Notes: generated by a model not told the origin, from the sequence alone. Positions 37,240 through 46,746 are shown, counted from the first letter of the stretch. The stretch is 64,000 nt of DNA from Chitinophagaceae bacterium (GCA_023957155.1 JAMLHK010000012.1:1-64000); one strand, 5' to 3'. Numbers and translations are program-made.

Positions 37240-38430
37240 ATGACAACACAAAAAAAGTTAATTCAGCCGAAGTTGGGTGTTCTAAAGCTGGCCGAGAAAC
37301 TGGGTAATGTTTCTGAAGCCTGTAAAGTAATGGGATACTCCCGCGACAGTTTTTATCGGTTCCAGAAATTATATGAAGAGGGCGGTGAGATGGCCTTGAA
37401 GGAGATTAGCCGTAGTAAGCCATTGTTGAAGAACCGTATTGAAAAAGCATTAGAAGATGTTGTAGTGGCCTATGCAACCGAGCAACCAGCTCACGGGCAA
37501 CAGCGTGTGAGTAATGAGTTGCTTAAAAGGGGGCAGATGGTAGCACCATCGACTGTTAGAAGTGTCTGGCTACGTCATGACCTGGAGACCTTTCAAAAGC
37601 GTTTAAAAGCATTAGAAGCCAAAGTTCAACAAGACGGTCTTGTTCTTACCGATGCACAGGTGGCAGCACTGGAAAAGAAAAAAGAAGACGAACAAAGCAA
37701 AGGCGAAATTGAAACTCATCATCCAGGTTACCTGGGGTCGCAGGATACTTACTATGTTGGCTACATTAAAGGCGTAGGTAAAATATACCAGCAGACGTTT
37801 ATAGATACCTATACACGGGTGGCTTTTGCAAAGGTCTATGATCGGAAAAATGCTTTGGTAGCAGCCGATATGCTCAATGACAAAGTACTTCCTTTTTATC
37901 AGGAACAGGATATAAAGTTGCTACGTATTCTTACCGATAGAGGAACCGAATATTGCGGGGCAAGAGAGCATCACGAATATCAGCTTTATCTCAATATTGA
38001 AGATATTGACCACACCAAGACCAAAGCAAAGAGCCCTCAAACTAATGGCATTTGCGAACGGTTCCACCGCACCATGCAGGAAGAATTTTACGCGATTGCT
38101 TTTAGAAAAAAGCTCTACAACACGCTGGAGGAACTTCAATCAGATATTGACCACTGGATCGATTTTTACAACAGCGAGCGTCCTCATAGTGGTCGTTATT
38201 GCTTTGGCAAGACACCGGCACAAACGTTTGCCGATAGTAAAAATTTAGCGCATGAAAAAGACCTCAACAACTTTTTCAGACAAAGCATTAACTTTAAATC
38301 GCCAGACGAAACGGAAACAGGCGCTGCTGAGGAGCAACCTGTCAGGGATAGTCTGACAGACGGAAATGAAAAAGCGGTTGAATCTACAGCCGCTTCTTCT
38401 TCAAAATCATTTTTGTCTCAAATGCCTTAA
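37240..38430 (+). CDS. IS481-family DDE transposase
   Basis: 396 residues. An N-terminal helix-turn-helix (about 10-60, with [20 protein letters not shown]) is followed by an rve integrase core. Catalytic residues are the aspartate in GSQDTYYVG, the aspartate in [10 protein letters not shown] and the glutamate in [15 protein letters not shown], about 35 residues after the second. The segment [14 protein letters not shown] and the [18 protein letters not shown] ending fit IS481. No frameshift is seen, so the element should be active. It cuts and joins the element's ends during transposition. Confidence 0.95.
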   Translation: MTTQKKLIQPKLGVLKLAEKLGNVSEACKVMGYSRDSFYRFQKLYEEGGEMALKEISRSKPLLKNRIEKALEDVVVAYATEQPAHGQQRVSNELLKRGQMVAPSTVRSVWLRHDLETFQKRLKALEAKVQQDGLVLTDAQVAALEKKKEDEQSKGEIETHHPGYLGSQDTYYVGYIKGVGKIYQQTFIDTYTRVAFAKVYDRKNALVAADMLNDKVLPFYQEQDIKLLRILTDRGTEYCGAREHHEYQLYLNIEDIDHTKTKAKSPQTNGICERFHRTMQEEFYAIAFRKKLYNTLEELQSDIDHWIDFYNSERPHSGRYCFGKTPAQTFADSKNLAHEKDLNNFFRQSINFKSPDETETGAAEEQPVRDSLTDGNEKAVESTAASSSKSFLSQMP

Positions 38431-38441
38431 AAAACCTAAAC

Positions 38442-38467
38442 TGTCAGATTAAGTGATGACGATTACA
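38442..38467 (-). repeat. Right inverted repeat of the IS
   Basis: 26 bases pairing with the left repeat; the element ends at 38467, directly before the second GCTTATT. Confidence 0.88.
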
Positions 38468-38474
38468 GCTTATT
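38468..38474. repeat. Right target-site duplication (GCTTATT)
   Basis: Exact copy of 37173-37179. After it the toxin reading frame resumes at 38475 and stops at 38493-38495. Confidence 0.85.
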
Positions 38475-38504
38475 TTACAAAAATCGGGTGAATAATACTA
38501 ACTA

Positions 38505-38722
38505 TTACAGCTCATTACAAAAATCGTTTAGTGTCAGCTTATGTCCCTTTGTTTTTTTAAGACTTGCAACTTGTTCAAATGCCTCTTTGAGGTCTGATTT
38601 CAACTTTAAAGCCTGTTCATACTTTTTTAGCTTGTTCAGCACTTTTCCCATTCTGTTAGGGGTAGCTGAACCGCTTTTGTTTTGCCATTGATGTCGTTGA
38701 CGTATTGAAGTGTAATTTTCAT
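38505..38722 (-). pseudogene. Frameshifted small antitoxin-like protein gene
   Basis: From the ATG at 38722 the frame reads MKITLQYVNDINGKTKAVQL then PLTEWEK and meets a stop; one base later the other frame continues VLNKLKKYEQALKLKSDLKE and ends TLNDFCNEL at 38505. Adding one base to the four-base run at 38643-38646 joins them into about 72 residues. That resembles small Bacteroidota proteins paired with RelE-type toxins as I recall; no toxin partner is beside it. Convergent with the PIN toxin, whose true stop (38493-38495) lies 10 bases away. Confidence 0.6.
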
Positions 38723-38729
38723 AGTTCAA

Positions 38730-39229
38730 ATTTACGTTGTTTTGTTGAATTGTTCATTGTTGGGAGAAGCGCTGCATTGTGTTTTAGTGCGTAGGAAATC
38801 GTAAAGTTCGATTTGTTATGAAGTCCCAAAAACAAATAAAACCGGCAAAATTAAAGCTCTCCAAAGGCTTTAGTATTGATAAAACGCACTGGCGCGGGTC
38901 TGAGGCGATGGTATTGTGTATTGGCTGACCTGCTGCCAAAGCATTACTTGTTTCGCTATAATAATAGCCACGCTATTTATGCAATGCCCCTCTTTAAGAA
39001 ATAAAGATAAATAACAGCAAGGCAGCAAATCTGGCTAAGCATAAGGTCCCGCTTTAGGCGGGACTACCAAACCTGCGCCAGGCAGAGTGTGAGAGAATAA
39101 CCACGGCGGAAAAAGCGCTAGCAAAGTAAACCTTATGTGTCAGTATTTAAGCTTTCGATAATTAATTTGATTACTTTCTCGTCTCCGCTATCAAATTCCG
39201 ATTTATCATAAAGAAAGAGCCAACGTTAA
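38730..39229. other. Intergenic region in the accessory stretch
   Basis: 500 bases. A short ORF at 38818-38928 (36 codons, starting MKSQKQIKPAKLK) is possible but unsupported. A GC-rich hairpin GTCCCGC/GCGGGAC at 39046-39064 stands out in AT-rich DNA. No other feature was found. Confidence 0.4.
39046..39064. repeat. GC-rich hairpin
   Basis: A perfect 7-bp stem with a 5-base loop. No T run follows on either strand, so it looks like a small palindromic repeat and not a terminator. Confidence 0.4.
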
Positions 39230-40393
39230 TTATTTAATCTGATCTATCAATTTTAAAACATTTACAAATCCACTAATGCAATTTAAGTAGTTGTCGTGTA
39301 AAAGTTTAAGCAACCCTTCAAATTCAATTTTCAGCTCCTGCAAACGGTCTTCATTCACTATATTTTGCTGTGAGATGCTACTAAATTTCGCTGTCAAAAC
39401 TCCTGCCCAATCGTCGGTAAACTGAAAATGTACAATCCTATGACGATATTCAACCATTTCCATAAACGCCTTATCATAAAAATTTGAAAGCCAAAGAAAA
39501 TACGATGAATTTTTATTGAACGTGCAATTCTTTGCTTTCTTTAATGAGTCCATATATTTATAAAACGAAACATTTTTTTCATTGAGATTCAAGTCATCGA
39601 AACTGTGTAAAAGAATTGTCATTCTATCCCAGAAACTATACACTCTTTCCAGTCCAAAACCTATATAAATTAAATATTGATTATCATAATTATTCATGGT
39701 CGGCATAAAAAAAGTAGTTCCTGCCGCATCAACTCGCTTTGATAAGAAGTCAGTAGTGTATTTAAAATAGTATAATGCCTTTAAAAGACAATCTTCAATC
39801 TGCCAATGACAGTTTGCTATTTCATAATAATAATTTAGATGATTTATACCTTGATTTTTGGGATTAGTTATTCGCTCTTTCCTAATAACACCAGAATAAA
39901 ATGCGATTCCTATAGTCGAATTATCATATTCTTGTTCATCAATGTGCAAAAGGTTTAGTTGTTTCTTTATTTCGATTTTATTTTCAGTTAAAAAATTTAA
40001 TATTTCATTTTGAGTTTCGTGAAATGAAGGGAAAAATGTTAATCCAAAAGGTTTAAATGTAGACGCAACAAATGTTATATTCTTACTCTTAACCGGAGGA
40101 TAAATAACTGAATTTATTTTAAAGGTATAATTTACAATACATTTCTGGTGAAACATAAGCTTATCCTTGCCTTCATTTTGATCTACTCCTCTGTGTATAT
40201 CGGAAGTAATAATAGGAATGTCCCTCCAAGAAAATTGTACATCTACTAGTTCAACCTTGTATCTGCTCCCTAACTTGTCAATTTGCAACTTATTAAAAAA
40301 GAGGAATTTATGCTCATCAAATCGACTTTTGAAATAAAACTCACTACAGCTTTGAAATGATGCAATTAATTCATCTCTTACATTTTTAGTCAT
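39230..40393 (-). CDS. Hypothetical protein with HEPN-like C-terminal region
   Basis: 387 residues, no signal peptide or membrane segment. The C-terminal half (about 195-385) is helical and contains EMVEYRHRIVHF, an R-x4-H arrangement typical of HEPN domains, together with an aromatic-rich helix (ERVYSFWDRMTILLHSF). From memory it resembles the Cthe_2314-type HEPN family. The N-terminal half (about 1-180) is of unknown type. HEPN proteins are often RNases in defence or toxin systems, but no partner gene is obvious here. AT-rich and isolated, so probably acquired. Confidence 0.55.
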   Translation of the reverse strand: MTKNVRDELIASFQSCSEFYFKSRFDEHKFLFFNKLQIDKLGSRYKVELVDVQFSWRDIPIITSDIHRGVDQNEGKDKLMFHQKCIVNYTFKINSVIYPPVKSKNITFVASTFKPFGLTFFPSFHETQNEILNFLTENKIEIKKQLNLLHIDEQEYDNSTIGIAFYSGVIRKERITNPKNQGINHLNYYYEIANCHWQIEDCLLKALYYFKYTTDFLSKRVDAAGTTFFMPTMNNYDNQYLIYIGFGLERVYSFWDRMTILLHSFDDLNLNEKNVSFYKYMDSLKKAKNCTFNKNSSYFLWLSNFYDKAFMEMVEYRHRIVHFQFTDDWAGVLTAKFSSISQQNIVNEDRLQELKIEFEGLLKLLHDNYLNCISGFVNVLKLIDQIK

Positions 40394-40644
40394 ATTTTCA
40401 ATAATCTTCCTTGGCTAACTAAGAAATTCTTTCGAGTCAATAAATAATTCGCGTATTGCTTTGAAAATAAAGAATATAAGGGATAGCTTTTTTGATTTCC
40501 TGCTAATTTTAAAAAAACCATTAGGGAGTTTTGAATGAACTTCAACATAACTTATTAACGGTATATTATTAGGTATTTGAAACACTTAATACTATTGATT
40601 TATAACTTTACATAGCAGCTTTAAGGGTGTGAACACTGTTATTT

Positions 40645-41220
40645 TTATTTAGTTTTCTTTTCAAATCTCCTTTTGGATCGTTCAAATGCAGTTTTCTCCC
40701 AAGTACTATCAAATTCTTTCCAAAATACTCTTATCGTATACGTTACGGCTGAACTCCATATCAAAACATCTAAATCGTCATACTGGAAATATATATTATT
40801 ATTGTCCGCGTCACTTTTAAGAAATTTATTATTGTTATCAATAGCCTGCTGTATCTTATTCAAAAACTCAATTGCTTTATCTTTTTCAAGATTTTTAAAA
40901 GCGTAGCCCTGATGTAGCACCCCAGCATCATTCCAATAGTTTCCATAAAAGCCCAAAATCAATCCTTCCTTTTTTTTGCTGTCACATTTATACAATAAAG
41001 TGGTAAGTTCCCCCGAACTTGCTGCAGCAAGTGGTAATATTTCAAACTGAACAACTTCCGGAGAAGAGCCTAAAATATTTTTAAACAAAAATTGTTTCGA
41101 GTTGTAAAGTGCTATTTCTTTACTATACTCTTTAGCAAACCATATTTTATTAGAATTTATTTGTGAAAAAGTTGAAAAAGATATAAACGTGAAAACCAAA
41201 AGTAATAGTCTAATTTTCAT
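40645..41220 (-). CDS. Hypothetical secreted protein
   Basis: 191 residues with a clear signal peptide (MKIRLLLLVFTFISFSTFS, cut before Q20). The mature part has no recognised motif; it is rich in charged and aromatic residues, and ends in a basic tail (ERSKRRFEKKTK). Low GC like the surrounding accessory genes. I do not recognise the family. Confidence 0.6.
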   Translation of the reverse strand: MKIRLLLLVFTFISFSTFSQINSNKIWFAKEYSKEIALYNSKQFLFKNILGSSPEVVQFEILPLAAASSGELTTLLYKCDSKKKEGLILGFYGNYWNDAGVLHQGYAFKNLEKDKAIEFLNKIQQAIDNNNKFLKSDADNNNIYFQYDDLDVLIWSSAVTYTIRVFWKEFDSTWEKTAFERSKRRFEKKTK

Positions 41221-41346
41221 TGAAATAAAATGTAGTGGTAAAATTAGTTACAATATTTTTTAATTATATCATACGATTTTGAATAACATAGTTCTCCAGC
41301 TTTGCTCCAATCCAAGCATGCAGAATGTACTTAGCCTAACTGCATT

Positions 41347-41545
41347 TTAACATATCCACGTGAGAAATGCAAATCTGCTAAAATTAGGTGCCAAGCGAAT
41401 AGCTTCATTAAAGTCTAATATAGCATCTCGAAGATCACTCAGGTTAGCTTTTGCAAGACCTCTATTAAAAATAGTTATGATCCGACTTTTTATTATTTCC
41501 GAGTTTAATAGCATTATTATAGTCGGATATTGCGTCTTCATAGTC
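41347..41545 (-). pseudogene. Fragment of a TPR-repeat protein, frameshifted
   Basis: Two frames encode tetratricopeptide-like helices: DYEDAISDYNNAIKLG and then FNRGLAKANLSDLRDAILDF plus NEAIRLAPNF. They join if one base is removed from the five-base run at 41467-41471. No start codon is available upstream, since a stop precedes the first codon. The fragment is what is left of a larger TPR protein. Confidence 0.6.
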
Positions 41546-41559
41546 TTATCACTACCGTT

Positions 41560-41880
41560 TTACCACAAATTGTACTCATCACCTAATTTTATATAATCGT
41601 TCAAGACGCTAATAAAGTCTCCTTTATATTCTCTAAAAGTAGAGTACATTGTGGATTTCTTAGGATTTTTAACCCATGTCTGTAAATACCCTTCTGATTC
41701 TATCAATTGTCCGAAAGAAAGCTGCAAACTATAGCCGTCTTTAGGCTTTTTTGCTTCCAGGGCTGATATAATTTGTTTTATATCATCTGCATAAGAAAGC
41801 AGATCATGCAAAGATCTTTCATTGTAACATTCTATATTAGTTAAATTGCGCCTCAATTTCAGAATTTGATCTTTTGTCAT
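41560..41880 (-). CDS. Small hypothetical protein
   Basis: 106 residues from the ATG at 41880 (MTKDQILKLRRNLTNIECYN). The longer frame from 41943 adds 21 residues that look random. The protein is mostly helical, with a lysine-rich middle (EAKKPKDGYSLQLSFGQ) and a C-terminus ending EYNLW. No family was recognised. It is immediately upstream of the TPR fragment on the same strand. Confidence 0.45.
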   Translation of the reverse strand: MTKDQILKLRRNLTNIECYNERSLHDLLSYADDIKQIISALEAKKPKDGYSLQLSFGQLIESEGYLQTWVKNPKKSTMYSTFREYKGDFISVLNDYIKLGDEYNLW

Positions 41881-42312
41881 AATCAGACAGTTACTTTTAG
41901 ATTTTATCTCGTTAAATATTTTCCCAAATATACAAAACAACATTTCTCAATTTCGCATTCAGAAGCTATACTTCATAAATCCTCTCTGCTTCCAATGCTC
42001 GGAACGTGCAACCATGCGACCTCGCTTTGCTTTGCTCATCGGGGAATGCTCCAAATCCAATCCAAAGATGAGTTTTATAATTACACTCGCTCAGTGCCCA
42101 TAATCACTCCGAACCCTGAAGTTAGCAATCCTGCTTTTCCTGCACTCATCGAGACAGGCTCCACAGATGATGATAGTAGCAACCCAGCCCGTCCTCCAAA
42201 AATCCCCTCCTTCTCCACATATTATCCCATATACCCCAACATCCCATTCCCCGTCCTATAATCTCAGTCCCGTTTCGTAACTTTGCGCCTTCCTATACTT
42301 ATACAACTATAC
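41881..42312. other. Intergenic boundary between the accessory stretch and purL
   Basis: 432 bases. A 26-codon ORF on the minus strand (41959-42039, beginning MSKAKRGRM) is too short to judge. The purL -7 box lies at 42278-42285. A short resemblance to 5S rRNA near 42105-42125 was not convincing. Confidence 0.4.
42278..42285 (+). promoter_or_regulatory. -7 box (TAACTTTG) upstream of purL
   Basis: Fits TAnnTTTG, 27 bases before the ATG at 42313. Its position supports that ATG over an in-frame start at 42283, which would lie inside the box. Confidence 0.5.
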
Positions 42313-44535
42313 ATGGAAACAACAGTTGAAACCGCCGAAAAGCTGGGACTTCGTCCTGATGAGTTCGAAATGATAAAAAAGATATTGGGCCGCACACCGA
42401 ATTTTACGGAGCTGAGCGCTTACTCCGTAATGTGGAGCGAGCATTGCAGCTATAAAAATTCTATTAAGTGGCTGAAAACGCTTCCCCGCGAGGGTGCGAA
42501 GCTGCTGGTGAAAGCCGGCGAGGAAAACGCGGGGCTTGCCGATATCGGCGACGGCTGGGGCGTGGTGTTTAAAATTGAAAGCCATAACCACCCTTCTGCC
42601 ATTGAGCCTTTCCAGGGTGCGGCAACCGGCGTGGGGGGCATTCACCGCGATATTTTTACGATGGGTGCACGCCCGATAGCGGCGCTGAATTCGCTGCGCT
42701 TCGGCAACCTCAGCGAAGAAAAAACGCAGCACCTGATGAATGGTATTGTGCATGGCATTGGTCATTACGGCAACTGCTTTGGCGTGCCTACCGTGGGTGG
42801 GGAAATTTATTTTGAAGACTGCTATCATACCAACCCGCTGGTGAATGCTATGAGCGTGGGCGTGGTGAAAGCCGGGCAAACCGTGAGCGCTACCGCCGAA
42901 GGCAAAGGCAACCCGGTATTTATTGTGGGTTCTGCAACCGGCAAGGATGGTATGGGCGGTGCGGCATTTGCATCGGCGGATATTACGGAAAGCAGCGTGG
43001 AAGATCTGCCTGCCGTGCAGGTGGGTGACCCCTTCCAGGAGAAAAAATTATTAGAAGCCTGCCTGGAGCTGATACCGAAAGGGGCGCTGGTGGGTATGCA
43101 GGATATGGGTGCCGCGGGCATTATATGCTCTACCGCGGAAACCAGCGCCAAGGGCGGTGTAGGTATGCGCATTGACCTTGATAAAGTGCCCACCCGGCAG
43201 TCAGGTATGAAAGCATGGGAGCTGCTGCTGAGCGAAAGCCAGGAGCGCATGTTGCTGATCGCTAAAAAAGGCCGGGAAGCGGATGTGCTGAAGGTATTCG
43301 ACAAATGGGATCTGCCTTGCTCGCAGATCGGTGAAGTAACGGATGGCGGCATGCTGCAGTTTTATATGCATGGAGAACTGGAAGCGGAAGTGCCCGCAGA
43401 GAGCCTGGTATTAGGCGGCGGCGCTCCGGTGTATGAAAGGGAATACAGGGAACCGAAATATTTCGCGGAGATCAAAAAGTTTGACCCGGCAAGCATACCC
43501 GTGCCGAAAGACCTGAAAGCGGTGGCAGAGAAAATCATTACTATCCCTAATATCGCTTCCAAGCGCTGGATCTATACGCAGTACGACAGCATGGTGGGCA
43601 CGGGCAATACATCAACCAATGCACCCAGCGATGCGCAGATCGTGAAAGTGAAGGGAACTACAAAAGGTTTGGCGGTTACGGTTGACTGTAACAGCCGCTA
43701 TGTATTTGCCGACCCGTTTACGGGTTGCATGATCGCGGTAAGTGAGGCGGCAAGGAATATTGTGGTTAGCGGGGGTGTTCCATTGGGCGTAACCAACTGC
43801 CTGAACTTCGGCAACCCTTATGATCCTGAAGTGTATTACCAGTTTGTATATGCCATTAAAGGCATGGGCGAAGCTTGTAAAAAGTTTGATACACCTGTTA
43901 CGGGTGGTAATGTGAGCTTTTATAACCAGCATCCCGGCGGTGCAGTATATCCAACGCCAACAATTGGGATGGTAGGACTGCTGGAAGATATTGATGCGAA
44001 GATGACGCTTGATTTCAAACAAGCCGGTGATGCTATTTATTTGCTGGGTGAAGTGAATGATGATATCAATTCGTCTGAATACATACATAAGCTGCACAAG
44101 GTGGAATATTCTCCGGTGCCGCATTTTAACCTGGAAGAAGAATATCGTTTACAGCAAACCGTTAGTAAGCTGATCGGCAGCAAAGCCATTGCTTCCGCGC
44201 ATGACCTGAGCGAGGGTGGTTTGTTTGTTACGCTTTGTGAAAGCGGGTTCAGCCGGGAGTTAGGGTTTAAGGCAGATACATCTGCTAAAGTGAGGCCGGA
44301 TGCATTCTGGTTCGGGGAATCGCAGAGCCGTGTAGCGGTAAGCGTGAGCATGAATAATGTTGCGGCTTTTGAAAAGATAGTGAAGGAAAGCGGTGTGCCC
44401 TTTATGAAAGTGGGGGAGGTTACGGATGGGGAAGTGATCGTTGACGGCGTATCCTGGGGTGATATTGCCAACTGGAAAGAGCAATATGATACGGCTATTG
44501 AAAAATACATGGAATATGAAGAGCAGCATATATAG
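42313..44535 (+). CDS. purL: Phosphoribosylformylglycinamidine synthase subunit PurL
   Basis: 740 residues from the ATG at 42313, the normal size of the small PurL that works with PurS and PurQ. Markers: the N-terminal WSEHCSYKNS (about 39-48), KIESHNHPSAIEP (about 83-95) with a metal-binding glutamate, GAATGVGGI, and the repeated AIRS-like halves with GGNVSFYNQ and AHDLSEGG. PurL converts formylglycinamide ribonucleotide to the amidine in purine synthesis using ATP and ammonia from PurQ. purS lies 3 kb downstream; purQ is not in the window. GC content is clearly higher than in the preceding accessory DNA. Confidence 0.97.
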   Translation: METTVETAEKLGLRPDEFEMIKKILGRTPNFTELSAYSVMWSEHCSYKNSIKWLKTLPREGAKLLVKAGEENAGLADIGDGWGVVFKIESHNHPSAIEPFQGAATGVGGIHRDIFTMGARPIAALNSLRFGNLSEEKTQHLMNGIVHGIGHYGNCFGVPTVGGEIYFEDCYHTNPLVNAMSVGVVKAGQTVSATAEGKGNPVFIVGSATGKDGMGGAAFASADITESSVEDLPAVQVGDPFQEKKLLEACLELIPKGALVGMQDMGAAGIICSTAETSAKGGVGMRIDLDKVPTRQSGMKAWELLLSESQERMLLIAKKGREADVLKVFDKWDLPCSQIGEVTDGGMLQFYMHGELEAEVPAESLVLGGGAPVYEREYREPKYFAEIKKFDPASIPVPKDLKAVAEKIITIPNIASKRWIYTQYDSMVGTGNTSTNAPSDAQIVKVKGTTKGLAVTVDCNSRYVFADPFTGCMIAVSEAARNIVVSGGVPLGVTNCLNFGNPYDPEVYYQFVYAIKGMGEACKKFDTPVTGGNVSFYNQHPGGAVYPTPTIGMVGLLEDIDAKMTLDFKQAGDAIYLLGEVNDDINSSEYIHKLHKVEYSPVPHFNLEEEYRLQQTVSKLIGSKAIASAHDLSEGGLFVTLCESGFSRELGFKADTSAKVRPDAFWFGESQSRVAVSVSMNNVAAFEKIVKESGVPFMKVGEVTDGEVIVDGVSWGDIANWKEQYDTAIEKYMEYEEQHI

Positions 44536-45325
44536 CGGGTTGTTTTTACTGTTTGTTTTCATTTATTCCTGTGGAGGAAATAACAGCGAAGATGCTGCGG
44601 GCATGCCGGATGAGAACGCCCTGCTCATAGCACAGCTTCAACAAAAAGTACAGTTGAATCCCGATTCGCTGGGTACCCGGTATCAGCTGATGAATGCGCT
44701 GGCGCAGGGCGGTAAATACCAGGAAGCGCTTTTACAGAATGATACTTTAATGGCGGAGGATACGGACAATGCTGCTTTGTGGTACAGGCGCGGCGATATA
44801 TTGCTGCAGACCGGTGATTCCGTAAACGGCATTCATGCTTTGGAACGGGTGGTTGATGTGGCGCCGGCTTTTGCCGAACCCCAATTACAACTGGCCGCTA
44901 TTTATGCCGGTCGCTCTGACACAAATGCAGTAGCAATCGCCAACAGGATCATAGCCATGTCGCAGGAGGCACGTACCACATCGCAGGCCTATTTTATTAA
45001 AGGGCTGTATTATTCTAATATCAACGAAGCGGATAAAGCGCTTGCGCAGTTCGATGAATGTCTCAAAACGGATTATACTTTCTTAGATGCCTATATAGAA
45101 AAAGGTTTGCTGTTGTACGACAAACAAAAATATACGGAGGCGCTGTCGGTATTTGAGCGTGCCATACAGGTAAGCAATACTTTTGCCGAAGCCTATTTCC
45201 ATGCGGGCAGGTGCGAGGAAGCGATGGGAAATACCGAAAAAGCGGCATCCTACTATAAAAAAGCAGTGGGGCTGAACAGGAGCTTAAGTGCAGCGGAAGA
45301 TGCTTTGAAGCGTACAGGTGGATAG
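44516..45325 (+). CDS. TPR-repeat lipoprotein
   Basis: 269 residues from the ATG at 44516, which overlaps the purL end by 20 bases and begins a lipoprotein leader with lipobox FIYSC. Four to six TPR units follow (about 50-265), for example ALWYRRGDILLQTGD, AYFIKGLYYSNINEADKALA and AYFHAGRCEEAMGNTEKAAS. TPR lipoproteins usually hold protein complexes together at the outer membrane. The overlap with purL suggests translational coupling, although no functional link to purines is evident. Confidence 0.8.
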   Translation: MKSSIYSGLFLLFVFIYSCGGNNSEDAAGMPDENALLIAQLQQKVQLNPDSLGTRYQLMNALAQGGKYQEALLQNDTLMAEDTDNAALWYRRGDILLQTGDSVNGIHALERVVDVAPAFAEPQLQLAAIYAGRSDTNAVAIANRIIAMSQEARTTSQAYFIKGLYYSNINEADKALAQFDECLKTDYTFLDAYIEKGLLLYDKQKYTEALSVFERAIQVSNTFAEAYFHAGRCEEAMGNTEKAASYYKKAVGLNRSLSAAEDALKRTGG

Positions 45326-45412
45326 ATGGGATCAAATCTGGAACCTGCTTTTTGCAACCCCGCATTTTATGCGGATATTGCAGGGTAATTCAACTACATT
45401 AAGCATTATGCT

Positions 45413-46702
45413 ATGAAATATCTGCCGTTAGATCCCGCGTTATTTATACAGAACCGGAAAAGGTTTATTGCCCGAATGGAAAAAAATGCTATTGCTATAT
45501 TTAACAGCAATGATGAGTTTCCGGCTAATGGGGATGCCTTGCTGCCTTTTAAGCAGAATTCGGACTTATACTGGCTTACCGGTATTGAACAGGAGGATTC
45601 TATGCTCATCCTTTTTCCGGGTAACCCCGATAAAAAATACCGGGAAGTATTGGTGCTGGTGCGTCCTAATGAGCTGAAAGAAAAATGGGACGGACGCCGG
45701 CTCCGGGCTGCGGAAGCCCGGGCTATATCGGGTATTTCAACGATTGTGTGGTTAGACTCGCTGGACGGTTTATTGCAACCCTGGATTCATCTGGCGGATA
45801 GCATTTATTTAAATACCAACGAAAACGACAGGAAGGCCAATACCGTTCCCGTACGGGATTACCGGTACGCACAGGAGATGCGATTGCGTTACCCGTTACA
45901 TACCTACAGGCGAAGCGCAAGGCTGTTAAAGGATTTGCGGGCTGTTAAAACCCCGCTTGAAATAGAAGTAATGCAGCAGGCGATGAATATTACGGAAAAA
46001 ACATTCAGGCGGCTGTTGTCTTTTATTCGCCCGGGGGTGATGGAATATGAAATTGAAGCTGAGATTTTTCATGAGTTTTTACGCAACCGGGCAACGGGCC
46101 CTGCGTACCACTCCATTGTTGCCAGTGGCGACAGCGCCAGGACACTTCATTATGTTTCTAATAATAAGGAATGTAAAGACGGAGAGCTGGTATTAATGGA
46201 TTTTGGAGCTGAGTATGGTGGTTATTGTGCCGATCTCACCCGGACGGTTCCCGTAAACGGTAAGTTTACCAAACGGCAAAAAGAAGTCTATAATGCCTGC
46301 CTGCATTTGCATCGGTATGCGGCATCTGTTTTAAAACCGGGCATTACCATCACGGAGTACACCGAAAAAGTAGGGGAGGAGGCAACCCGGCAATTTTTGA
46401 AAATTGGCTTATTGAATAAGACGGATATAAAAAATGAAGACCGGGAGAATCGTGCCTACCGGAAATATTTGTACCACGGTATTTCTCATCATCTCGGGCT
46501 GGATGTGCATGATCTGGGCACGCGGACAGCACCTGTTCAGGCGGGTATGGTATTTACCGTAGAACCGGGCATTTATATTGAGGAAGAACAAATGGGTATA
46601 CGTATCGAGAATAATTTCTGGATCACTAAAAACGGCAATAAAGATCTTATGAAAAATTTCCCGATAACAACGGATGAGATCGAGGCCCTGATGAAAAAAT
46701 AA
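45413..46702 (+). CDS. pepP: Xaa-Pro aminopeptidase (M24B)
   Basis: 429 residues. An N-terminal domain (about 10-165, AMP_N type) is followed by a pita-bread catalytic domain with the five metal ligands: two aspartates in LMDFGAEYGGYCADLTRT, the histidine in HGISHHLGLDVHD, and two glutamates in FTVEPGIYIE and GIRIENNF. It removes the N-terminal residue when proline is second. No signal peptide, so cytoplasmic. It lies in a run of co-oriented genes from purL to rsmI. Confidence 0.95.
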   Translation: MKYLPLDPALFIQNRKRFIARMEKNAIAIFNSNDEFPANGDALLPFKQNSDLYWLTGIEQEDSMLILFPGNPDKKYREVLVLVRPNELKEKWDGRRLRAAEARAISGISTIVWLDSLDGLLQPWIHLADSIYLNTNENDRKANTVPVRDYRYAQEMRLRYPLHTYRRSARLLKDLRAVKTPLEIEVMQQAMNITEKTFRRLLSFIRPGVMEYEIEAEIFHEFLRNRATGPAYHSIVASGDSARTLHYVSNNKECKDGELVLMDFGAEYGGYCADLTRTVPVNGKFTKRQKEVYNACLHLHRYAASVLKPGITITEYTEKVGEEATRQFLKIGLLNKTDIKNEDRENRAYRKYLYHGISHHLGLDVHDLGTRTAPVQAGMVFTVEPGIYIEEEQMGIRIENNFWITKNGNKDLMKNFPITTDEIEALMKK

Positions 46703-46746
46703 TAATAAAGCACCTTTTTATACTGCTATTACAAACCGAATAATGC

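Larger units (their letters stand above)
37180..38467 (+). mobile_element. IS481-family insertion sequence, complete
   Basis: 1288 bp bounded by 26-bp imperfect inverted repeats (37180-37205 and 38442-38467, 22 of 26 matching) beginning TGTAAT, and a 7-bp target duplication GCTTATT on both sides. It carries one transposase gene. Its left end is identical over 40 bases to the first 40 bases of the window, so at least two copies exist. It sits in the last codons of a PIN toxin gene. The clean target duplication points to recent insertion. Confidence 0.93.

Noticed and set aside
38499-38509. An apparent right end of the IS at 38509 (TAACTATTACA matching the left end)
   Set aside because: The better end is 38467: its 26-base repeat matches the left repeat over its whole length, it gives an exact 7-bp target duplication, and it restores the toxin frame.
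42090-42190. Resemblance to part of 5S rRNA (CCGAAC...GAAGTTAG and a later GATGATAGTAGC)
   Set aside because: The spacing between the conserved blocks is about 28 bases too long, the closing helix is missing, and no rRNA operon is nearby.
42307-42879. Long open frame on the minus strand opposite purL
   Set aside because: It is an antisense shadow: purL in the plus frame matches its family over its full length, while this frame shows no protein-like motifs.
44441-44515. Longer N-terminus for the TPR lipoprotein
   Set aside because: It would run inside purL and place 25 residues before a good lipoprotein leader; the ATG at 44516 fits far better.
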